A stretch of DNA of 8,979 nucleotides from positions 1-8,979 of the forward strand of contig JAHDCT010000038.1 of assembly GCA_020629735.1 (NCBI GenBank), in the 5' to 3' direction. Shown piece by piece: positions 1 to 5,849 of the stretch. Below the pieces are notes generated by a model. It saw nothing but the letters and a program-made list of their open reading frames with translations, was not told where the DNA came from and did not search any database. The number at the start of each line of letters is the position of its first letter. The stretch's first letter is position 1. Position numbers and translations under genes: made by a program. The stretch comes from a bacterium. GTDB lineage: Bacteria; Patescibacteriota; Gracilibacteria; Absconditabacterales; Absconditicoccaceae.

Positions 1-1
1 G

Positions 2-151
2 ATAACAAACGGTGCTGAACAATGTGACAACGGAAGTCAAAACGGAGCTGTATGTACTCCAGGATACGACTCAAGTTGTACATTCTGTTCTGCTAGCTGT
101 GTGTCAATCACATTACACGGATGAGTATGTGGTGATGGTATCGCTCAATAA
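2..151 (+). CDS. Cys-rich repeat protein, C-terminal fragment (5' end outside window)
   Basis: The visible 49 residues are the end of an open frame that continues beyond the left edge and stops at TAA 149-151. One in-frame TGA (122-124) is read as Gly. The sequence carries the pattern EQCDNG...VCTPG...CTFC...C...CGDG. This matches the Myxococcus Cys-rich/DUF4215-type repeats seen in the complete gene at 3560-4423, whose internal unit ESCDNG...ACTPG...CTYC is nearly the same. The protein ends only three residues after CGDG, in the middle of what is a full repeat in its paralogue, so the C terminus may be trimmed. By analogy it is probably exported and disulfide-bonded at the cell surface. The exact function is unknown. 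Family assignment is fairly secure; a role is not. Confidence 0.8.
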
Positions 152-178
152 GAAAAAGAAGTTATTAAAAAAATTAAG

Positions 179-204
179 AAACCTCCCAAGCGGAGGTTTT
201 TTTT
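179..204 (+). terminator. Intrinsic terminator of the first Cys-rich gene
   Basis: A 7-bp perfect stem AACCTCC (180-186) / GGAGGTT (192-198) with loop CAAGC is followed by an uninterrupted T run to 204. It lies 28 nt after the stop codon at 149-151. Confidence 0.9.
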
Positions 205-214
205 ATGAAGAAAT

Positions 215-243
215 TTGATTGTATTGACATTTGTCGTTATAAT
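215..243 (+). promoter_or_regulatory. Sigma70-type promoter for the pseudo-subtilase gene
   Basis: TTGATT (215-220, 4 of 6 to consensus) and a perfect TATAAT (238-243) are separated by 17 nt. A second -35-like TTGACA sits at 224-229, 16 nt before a poorer TATGGT (246-251). Transcription would start near 250, leaving a leader of roughly 28 nt before the ATG at 278. The location just after a terminator and before a gene supports it. Confidence 0.75.
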
Positions 244-277
244 TCTATGGTGTATTTTATATCATATTAAAAATGTA

Positions 278-2149
278 ATGAAAAATCGGTGATACCTCCT
301 TTGAGGGACAGTAATTCTAGCCCTTGGACTGATTATTTTTGCGCGTCTTTGATGATCATGACCAGAGTTCGCTACTCAGTCATATGAAAGGCTGCAATCT
401 AGTAAAACGTCATTAATAAATTTGAATCGTGGTGAAAATAAGAAAGAAGAAACCAAAAGGCAAAAAGAAGAGAATGTAGTGATTGAAAAAATGAAAAGAG
501 AAAAGGGGTTAAGAGTAGAAGCATCGATTGTTGACAGTAAACATATTTCAAAAGGTGATTTATCAAAATCTATGATTACCCAACTATGTCTACCTGACGG
601 AGTAGAACCAATGGAATCAAAAAAACTAGCCATTATAGCTCCTAGTCTTGATGAAGAACATGAAGATTTAAGTTTTGATACATTTGTGAGCCTCAATATA
701 GATGAATACGAACCAACTTGAGAATGGTTATTCGGGACGTCGCTTGTCGGATTAGCAGATGCAATTTCTACGAATTTTGTATGAATTGAAAGTCTTTCAT
801 GAGGGATGCCTGAGCTAATATGAATACAACTATGAGCACAAAGTGAGAATGGAAATAATGTTTCTGTTTCGGCTATTGAGTCATGAATTAATGAAGCAGT
901 TGTACAGTGAGCTGAAGTTATTTTGCTTCCATTTGGTTCAAGTTACTCGTGATGTATTCCTAGTATTCAAGAAGCAATTGATCAGGCAAATACAGCTTGA
1001 GCAAGAGTAGTTGTGGCAGCATGAAACACTCCAAATCAACCAATGGGTTTCCCTGGGATGTGTGACGGAGTTACATCAGTATGATCTACAGGAAATTTAA
1101 CTGATAGCTTAGCATATTTTTCATCATATTGAGCTGATATTAATGTGAGATGAGTAAATCTTACCACAACATGGCCAAATGACTCATATGGAACTGTAGC
1201 AGGTACAGGACCTAGTGCGGCAATTGTGGCAGGACTCTATGCATCATGAATTGATGTAGATGCGCTTATTGAACAGAATGATAACGGTGATAATGTTGTA
1301 GATCTCTCATGTGACCAAACAGGAGGATGAAGCTGAGGAGGAACAGGAACAGCTCAAGACTACTACAAATGGATGTGTACACCAGATGGATGGGAGCTTA
1401 AACCTGAACCAGGTAACCAATGGGAAAATATGTGTGATGAAGAAGACGAGTATTACGGAGATGAGTATCAAAACTGTGTGACAACAAGTTCAGATGAACC
1501 AAGTCAGTCCTGTATCGATACAACTAACACAGACGTATATTACAAATGGATGTGTACACCAGACGGATGGGAACTTAAATTTGAGCCAGGTAATCAATGG
1601 GATCCTCAATGTGAAGATCAAGATACTTACGAAGGATCAGAATACCAAAACTGTTCATCATTATCTGACCAAGAACCGAGTGCAGAGTGTGTAGGTGAGC
1701 AAAGCGTGTGTGATACACTTGATATTGATTGAGATGGTCAGCAGGATATTTGATTTAATATTTCTTGAAATCAATGAGCAGCTTTAGATTGGATGGTAGA
1801 AAATGCGTGTGATTGTGTGCAAATTGCTGATATGAACTGAGGGTCATGACTCCCATACTTTGTAGTAGATGGGGTTGCGTATCCTTGATATGTTACTAAC
1901 TGGAATCAGTACTGCTGAGAGCAATTTTGACTTCTTGGTTTAGGTGATGTGTATATGATAGGAGAATGTGAGTCTAATCTGGAGTGATTTTGATATGGTC
2001 CAAATAGCCAAATTACTAATCCAGATGATCTAGATTATTTTGTACCAATAAGTGAATTTAGTTCATCATGTGATGATGGACCAACCGTGTTAAAACCAAG
2101 TATTGATTCAAAAAAAGAAAAATTGGCTCAATGAATGCTAATTAACTAG
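278..2149 (+). CDS. Membrane-anchored subtilisin-fold (S8) protein with degenerate catalytic triad and Cys-rich repeats
   Basis: This is a 623-aa frame with many TGA-Gly codons, ending at TAG. The ATG at 278 is chosen because it gives a positively charged start and a hydrophobic segment (about residues 6-24), fitting a signal anchor. A charged Lys/Glu stretch follows (about 50-75). Residues about 115-325 follow the subtilase fold: IIAPS...HEDL (Asp motif region), FGTSLVGLA (His motif region), VVVAAGNT (oxyanion Asn250), FSSYG, and GTGPSAAIVAGL (Ser motif region). At the catalytic positions I read Ala121 for Asp, Phe152 for His and Gly311 for Ser, so it should be proteolytically inactive. Ser313 could be the nucleophile only with a 2-residue gap. 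After a Gly linker come two 59-aa Cys repeats (about 362-479), then a Ca-binding-like loop D-x-D-G-D-G-x-x-D (482-490), then an unrecognised C-terminal region of about 130 residues with several Cys. Probably a surface binding or adhesion protein (inference). Confidence 0.85.
1361..1714 (+). repeat. Two tandem 59-aa (177-nt) Cys-rich repeats
   Basis: Unit 1 is 1361-1537 and unit 2 is 1538-1714. Both start YYKWMCTPDGWELK and share EPGNQW, EYQNC and matching Cys at unit positions 6, 25, 39 and 51. The first half of each unit is almost identical in DNA as well as protein, while the second half has drifted. This points to an in-frame duplication within the pseudo-subtilase gene. I do not recognise the unit as a named domain. 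Confidence 0.9.
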
Positions 2150-2172
2150 ATAGGGAGAACTAAAAAGATAGT

Positions 2173-2198
2173 AAAGCTGGGCTTAGCTCAGCTTTTTT
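2173..2198 (+). terminator. Intrinsic terminator after the pseudo-subtilase gene
   Basis: Stem AAAGCTG (2173-2179) / CAGCTTT (2189-2195) is extended inward by G-T, G-C and C-G pairs around a TTA loop. It runs into six T residues. It lies 24 nt after the stop. Confidence 0.9.
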
Positions 2199-2199
2199 C

Positions 2200-2242
2200 A
2201 ATCAGATAAGCTTGATATTAGATAAGTTAATCTGATTATAGC
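2200..2242 (+). promoter_or_regulatory. Inverted repeat overlapping a weak promoter candidate for the DsbA-family gene
   Basis: AATCAGAT (2200-2207) and ATCTGATT (2230-2237) are perfect 8-nt inverted repeats. Between and across them lie TTGATA (2212-2217) and TATAGC (2237-2242), but the 19-nt spacing is poor. The arrangement could be an operator over a promoter for the gene at 2360 or simply a second hairpin after the terminator. No better promoter was seen in 2200-2359. Confidence 0.35.
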
Positions 2243-2253
2243 AAGAGCAAAAC

Positions 2254-2354
2254 AGGAAAGTGAAAGTAATCCACTAAAAAACAGTGTCTATTTACTTATT
2301 CACTCATTCACTTTTTTACTCTTGAACTTTTGAACTCTTTTACTCTTTCACTTT
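2254..2354 (+). repeat. Intergenic octamer-repeat element, copy 1
   Basis: The core 2291-2354 is eight consecutive octamers of the form T-T-n-A-C-T-y-n, with two copies starting TGA. The A of each ACT falls at 2294, 2302, 2310, 2318, 2326, 2334, 2342 and 2350, exactly 8 nt apart. The left part carries AGGAAAGTGAAAG (2254-2266), shared with copy 2. It can pair with TTACTCTTTCACTTT at the right end, leaving a 2-nt bulge. The array ends 5 nt before the ATG of the DsbA-family gene, so it would lie in that gene's leader. It is strongly pyrimidine-rich on this strand. Function unknown. Confidence 0.75.
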
Positions 2355-2359
2355 AACCC

Positions 2360-3346
2360 ATGAAACATTTCTTCACCTGACTACTTATTATGATCTGATT
2401 AGTGGCTCCAGCTTTCGCAGCCTATCAACCAACTACTGTAGATCAGCAGCTTATTGAAGCATTCTCTCAAAAAATTACCGTAATGCATCAAGAAAATCCA
2501 ACAAAAATTGCAAAAATTGCTCCAAAGTTGTGAGTGATTGCAGCAAGTTTTGATGCTGACTCAAGAAATCATTACGTACTTAAAGCGTTGTTCATGCATA
2601 TGGATGCACTACTAAATCCTACTGTTAACCAGCAAATTCAAGAAATAGTAGAAGAACATGTAGAAGAAGTAGTAGAAGAAGCAGCTAGTGAAGTAGTTGA
2701 AGAGCCTGAAGTGATCGAACAGCCGACAAGCATTACACAACCTACTTTTTCTAGTCCAATGCCACATGCTCAGGATCTAGCAAACATTATTGATGGAGGG
2801 TACGTAAAAGGTAATCCTAATGCGAAATACACGGTACTAGAGTTTTCTGACTTTCAGTGTCCGTTCTGTCAAAAATATACTATTGCAGGTACAGCTGATG
2901 CGCTAGTGCAACAGTATGCTGGTAACGTAAACGTAGTATTCGTAAACTTTCCACTTTCTACTCATCCTCTAGCTCAAGAAGCTTCAGAAGCAGCAGAATG
3001 TATTTGAGATCAAGGTGGTTCAGTAGCTTTTTACCGTTTTAAGGAAGAGTTGTTTAAAGCAGGACAGTTCTACCTACAACCAACAAGAGCTAATCTTGAT
3101 GTAGCATTTGATCTAGTAAATACAGAAGGAAATATGAGCAAAACAGCATTTAACTCATGTATAGATAACGGAGATTTTGATGCTAAAATTGCACTTAACC
3201 ATGCAGTGGCTAAGAAACTAAGTATCTCATGAACACCAACAAATGTTTTCTTTAATCATGAGACAGGGCAGTATAAAATCTTCCAAGGGAACATTAATAT
3301 CGATACATGGGTAGAGCAAATAAAGGCACTTGAGCCAAGTCTATAA
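2360..3346 (+). CDS. Exported DsbA-family thioredoxin-fold disulfide oxidoreductase
   Basis: This is a 328-aa frame ending at TAA. The N terminus MKHFFTG...VAPAFA|AYQ is a signal peptide with an AxA-type cleavage site, so the protein acts outside the cytoplasmic membrane. Residues about 24-95 are predicted helical and have no clear family. A Glu/Val-rich linker (about 98-120) leads to a DsbA/Com1-like (Thioredoxin_4) domain. Its active site is C167-P-F-C170 in the context FSDFQCPFCQKY. The cis-Pro loop is SGTPT (Pro293), whose Gly is TGA. Two further Cys (about 214 and 267) sit in the AAEC...DQG and SCIDNG positions typical of this family. Such enzymes oxidise or isomerise disulfides in exported proteins. 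Cys-rich exported proteins on both sides are plausible substrates (inference). No Shine-Dalgarno is seen; the start is chosen from the signal peptide. No DsbB/VKOR-type partner is in the window. Confidence 0.92.
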
Positions 3347-3366
3347 TGAAATAAGTAGCATGAAAG

Positions 3367-3396
3367 AAAAAAGAGGTCTTTGAGATCTCTTTTTTT
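3367..3396 (+). terminator. Intrinsic terminator after the DsbA-family gene
   Basis: A 12-bp stem (3367-3378 with 3384-3395, one G-T pair) encloses loop TTTGA. The A-rich left arm and T-rich right arm could allow function in both directions. It starts 21 nt after the stop. Confidence 0.9.
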
Positions 3397-3427
3397 GTTA
3401 TTGTCTATATATAATAAGATTAATTAA

Positions 3428-3455
3428 TTGAAGTAAAGGCGAAAGGAAGTATAGT
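3428..3455 (+). promoter_or_regulatory. Promoter candidate for the second Cys-rich gene
   Basis: TTGAAG (3428-3433) and TATAGT (3450-3455, 5 of 6) are 16 nt apart. An alternative is the perfect TATAAT at 3410-3415, which lacks a good -35 because the expected position falls in the upstream terminator. Either would leave a leader of roughly 100-140 nt before the ATG at 3560. Confidence 0.5.
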
Positions 3456-3464
3456 CCAAGTAAC

Positions 3465-3544
3465 GGAACCAAGCGGTTCTATGATAAAATCTAATTGAAG
3501 CTAGGCCAGTTATCTGTCTAAAGCAGTCCTTATCTTTAGATTTT
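3465..3544 (+). promoter_or_regulatory. Structured leader, possible attenuator, upstream of the second Cys-rich gene
   Basis: Two hairpins can form. GAACC (3466-3470) / GGTTC (3475-3479) closes an AAGC loop. AAAATCTAA (3486-3494) / TTAGATTTT (3536-3544) is a perfect 9-bp stem around a 41-nt apical region. The latter is followed by a pyrimidine-rich run up to the ATG at 3560. I could not match it to a known riboswitch class. Confidence 0.4.
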
Positions 3545-3559
3545 CTTTTACCTTTTTCT

Positions 3560-4423
3560 ATGAGTATGAAAAACCTTAAAGGAACACTTTCTTTACTAAC
3601 AGTATGAGTCGTTTGACTAATGAGTGTAGTAGCTTGGGCTCAGTATGATCATCAAGTTGTAACAGGATCAGCATATTGCGGTGATGGAGAAGTGCAAGAA
3701 GAGTATCCAACCTGTTGAAATGGTCAGCAAGACCCAGGAGAAGGATGTGATAATTGAACGGGAGTAAATGGAGTAGTATGTATTGCTCCTGCAGGATGAT
3801 CATGTACCTATTGCACACTAGATTGTCAGGTAGAAACACATTTTTGACCGAGATGTTGAGACGGAGAGTTAAACGCCGGTGAAGAATGTGATGATGGAAA
3901 CATGGATGCAAGTGATGGATGTACTCCACAATGTACAATAAGCTCTTGTTGAGATGGAGTAATTCAGCTTTCAGAATCATGTGATAATTGATCAGAGAAT
4001 GGGGTTGCTTGTACTCCTGGAAATGGTACTTGTACGTATTGTACCATCGACTGTCAGTTAAGATCAATAAAAGGAGCTAGCTGTGGAGATGGGAACGTAG
4101 ATATAACAGAAGAATGTGACGATGGAGCTGAGAATTGAGTAGTTTGTTCACCAGAAAATGGTTCATGTAGTTACTGCTCATTACTCTGTACGAGGAAAAT
4201 AATTTCAGTACCAGTATGCTGAGACGGTATCCGTGAAATGACAGAAGAATGTGATGATGGAAATAAACTAAACTGAGATGGATGTTCAACAAGCTGTGAA
4301 GTGGAAATTCTCCCTACCTTTGATGAAATCATTCAAGAAGTAAGAGAAATACAACCAGTACAATTCGGTATTGGAACGATTACCTTACCAGAAGTACTAC
4401 CAGCAACGTGAGCAAGAAAGTAG
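3560..4423 (+). CDS. Exported Cys-rich repeat protein (Myxococcus Cys-rich/DUF4215 type) ending in LPATG-ARK
   Basis: This is a 287-aa frame ending at TAG. ATG 3560 is used; ATG 3566 is an equally possible in-frame start. The N terminus is a signal peptide with likely cleavage AWA|Q after residue 27. Residues 40-246 are dense in Cys, with recurring CGDG, EECDDGN, DGC...C and NG-V-C...G-C-YC-DC patterns, many of their Gly encoded by TGA. Comparable repeats occur in secreted surface proteins and are expected to form many disulfides. The C-terminal 40 residues are Cys-free and end L280-P-A-T-G284-A-R-K. LPxTG is the sortase motif, but no hydrophobic segment follows, so sortase anchoring is doubtful. 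The stop codon lies at the border of the octamer element. It is a paralogue of the fragment at 2-151. Confidence 0.9.
3677..4297 (+). repeat. Cys-rich protein repeats within the exported protein
   Basis: CGDG recurs about every 30-60 residues from residue 40 onward, each time followed 5-7 residues later by E-x-C-D-(D/N)-G. Some units continue into NG-V-C...CTYC...DC and others into DGC...C, so two alternating repeat forms are present. Copies are diverged in DNA, indicating older duplication than the 59-aa repeats at 1361-1714. Confidence 0.8.
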
Positions 4424-4513
4424 GAAAGTGAAAGAGTGAAAAAGTTTATGAATATCAGTATCTTATTCACTTATTCTCTGATTCACTTTCAAACTTTTTT
4501 CCTCTCGAACTTT
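4422..4513 (+). repeat. Intergenic octamer-repeat element, copy 2
   Basis: The left arm (4422-4446) shares AGGAAAGTGAAAG with copy 1 and shows AGT at 4427, 4435 and 4443, an 8-nt period in reverse-complement orientation. The right array 4466-4513 has six octamers with CT at 4470, 4478, 4486, 4494, 4502 and 4510, again exactly 8 apart; four of the six keep ACT. Arms of opposite sense on either side of about 20 nt could fold into a long imperfect hairpin. It begins at the stop codon of the Cys-rich gene and ends before that gene's terminator. Confidence 0.75.
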
Positions 4514-4531
4514 CTTCTCCAGTTGATTTAG

Positions 4532-4568
4532 AAAATAGCATCTATATAGTGTCGGTGCTATTTTTTTT
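4532..4568 (+). terminator. Intrinsic terminator after the second Cys-rich gene
   Basis: Stem AAAATAGCA (4532-4540) / TGCTATTTT (4556-4564), slightly extended inward, runs into a T tract to 4568. It lies beyond the octamer element, so that element would be in the 3' untranslated part of the transcript. Confidence 0.9.
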
Positions 4569-4600
4569 GTTTTTGGAAAAAAGAGAGCAAAGAAAGAGTG

Positions 4601-4630
4601 TTATATTTAATTTTCCTACATTTTTCTATG
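4601..4630 (+). promoter_or_regulatory. Shared upstream box and start context of dnaJ
   Basis: TTATATTTAATTTTC followed by a pyrimidine run and TTTTTCT-ATG-A resembles the segment at 3530-3562 before the second Cys-rich gene (TTATCTTTAGATTTTC, then TTTTTCT-ATG-A). TATATT (4602-4607) may be a -10 element, but no convincing -35 lies upstream. No Shine-Dalgarno is present. Confidence 0.4.
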
Positions 4631-5698
4631 AACTTAGATTTTGATCCAAATAAAAATTATTACGATATATTAGGAGTTTCTGAGTCAGCTGATGCTGATG
4701 AGATTAAGAAAGCCTACAGAAAATGAGCTATGAAATATCATCCTGATAGAAATAGAGGAGATGATTCAGCAGAGGAGAAATTTAAAGAAATTAATGAAGC
4801 AAACGAGGTATTGTCTGATAGTAGTAAAAAACAACAATACGACGCATTCCGTTCATGATGATGAGGGTTTGGGTGATTCTGATGATGAGGTTTCGGATGA
4901 GGATGATTTTGAGGAACGCAATTCTGATGAGTTGATCTAGGAGATCTGATTTGAGGAATGTTTTGATGATGAGGTTCAAGAAGAGGATGACCACAAAGGG
5001 GTGATGACCTAATTTTACAGCTAACCATTTCATTTGAAGATTCATACCACGGTCTTAAAAAAGATATTAGTTATGCAAGATTAGTAAAGGCTGAGTGAGT
5101 AGAAGAAAAGACATGTGCTCAATGTAACGGTTCGTGAATGATTGCTCAACAAGTACGTACACCATTTTGAGTAATGCAAAGTCAAGCAGGATGTCCTACT
5201 TGTGAAGGAGCTGGAAAAGAATATTACAAAGATGGAAATAAGTTAGAACATGGTGGACTAGAAGAACAAAAAGAAAGTATCTCGGTTAATATCCCTGCGT
5301 GAATTAAATCATGAAGTAAGATTAGATACCCTGGAAAAGGAAATGGGTGATTACATGGGTGACCTGAGGGAGACTTGTATATTAAGATCTTAGTAAGGTG
5401 ATCAGATGTATGGAGAAGAGAAGGGAATCATTTGTTAACAGATATTGATATAAGTATCTTTGATGCAGTTTTGTGAGGAGAAGTTGAGGTAAAACACCCA
5501 GAAGGACCAGTGAAAGTAAAGATACCTAAGTGACTGCAAGTAGGAGAAAATATCCGTGTGTCTTGAAAGTGATTTGGTGAAAAGAAGCTCTTAAGTTCTT
5601 GAGGAGATATGGTAGTTGTTCCTAATATAAAAATCCCTAAGAGGCTTTCTAAAGACCAAGAAAAACTATGGAAAGAGCTTCAAGAAAAGAAGGCGTAA
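4628..5698 (+). CDS. dnaJ: Chaperone DnaJ (Hsp40) with a reduced zinc-binding region
   Basis: This 356-aa protein is the co-chaperone that stimulates DnaK ATPase and delivers unfolded proteins in the cytoplasm. The J domain (about 8-72) has NYYDILGV, YRKGAMKYHPDRN with HPD at 38-40, and QQYDAF. The Gly/Phe region (77-120) is almost pure Gly with Phe, most Gly coded by TGA. The Cys-rich region contains only C163-x-x-C166-x-G-x-G and C189-x-x-C192-x-G-x-G, against the usual four motifs, so one zinc site instead of two. The spacing and flanking residues look most like canonical motifs 2 and 3. C-terminal substrate-binding domains follow (VNIPAGIKSGSKIRYPGKG, GDLYIKILV, GEVEVKHPEGPVKVKIPKG). No dnaK or grpE is adjacent. 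The end at TAA is clear; no terminator is seen before the dnaN promoter. Confidence 0.96.
4856..4987 (+). other. TGA-dense Gly/Phe-coding stretch of dnaJ
   Basis: Sixteen in-frame TGA codons occur within 44 codons, including runs of three at 4856-4864 and 4880-4888. The context alternates Gly with Phe exactly as in DnaJ Gly/Phe linkers, so this stretch is direct evidence that TGA is read as glycine. Confidence 0.95.
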
Positions 5699-5720
5699 TA
5701 CGAGAAATACGATAAAAATA

Positions 5721-5749
5721 TTGACGTTTGAGATGATATGTAATATAAA
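5721..5749 (+). promoter_or_regulatory. Sigma70-type promoter of dnaN
   Basis: TTGACG (5721-5726, 5 of 6) and TATAAA (5744-5749, 5 of 6) with an ideal 17-nt spacer. Predicted start near 5756, giving a leader of about 94 nt. Confidence 0.8.
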
Positions 5750-5755
5750 AATACT

Positions 5756-5804
5756 CTTCTAGACCTGATACTGTTTGCATTTCGGTACGGTTTGGCTAGA
5801 AAAG
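5756..5804 (+). promoter_or_regulatory. Hairpin at the predicted 5' end of the dnaN transcript
   Basis: CTTCTAG (5756-5762) can pair with CTAGAA plus AG (5796-5804, one bulged A). It would begin at or next to the predicted transcription start, a position where stems often protect mRNA 5' ends. The remainder of the leader to 5849 is T-rich with no recognised motif. Confidence 0.35.
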
Positions 5805-5849
5805 AGCTGTGGTAAATCTGTTTTTTTCTGTTTTACTAATTACAAATCT

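Noticed and set aside
376..696. Minus-strand frame, Ser/Phe-rich
   Set aside because: It overlaps the N-terminal part of the subtilase-fold gene, whose + strand frame is continuous from a promoter and signal anchor.
1494..1694. Second + strand frame inside the 59-aa repeats
   Set aside because: It is an out-of-frame shadow of the repeat region.
2291..2354. Octamer array as a CRISPR
   Set aside because: The units are 8 nt, contiguous and degenerate, with no spacers of 25-40 nt and no cas genes.
3430..3560. A known riboswitch (c-di-GMP, TPP, purine, SAM) or SRP/RNase P RNA before the Cys-rich gene
   Set aside because: I compared it by eye with the consensus cores I know and found no match; only generic stems are supported.
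3576..4292. Long minus-strand open frames opposite the Cys-rich gene (3576-4067 and 4077-4292)
   Set aside because: They are His/Leu-rich, low-complexity shadows. The sense strand avoids the triplets that would be stops on the other strand and has clear family motifs and a signal peptide.
4738..5045. Minus-strand open frames opposite dnaJ, rich in His, Ile and Pro
   Set aside because: They are produced by the TGA-rich Gly/Phe stretch read backwards, and dnaJ on the + strand is certain.
5775..5849. An N-terminal extension of DnaN from an upstream TTG
   Set aside because: The DnaN family starts at the MRATLPVKKL-type sequence, and the extension would lie in the leader just after the promoter.
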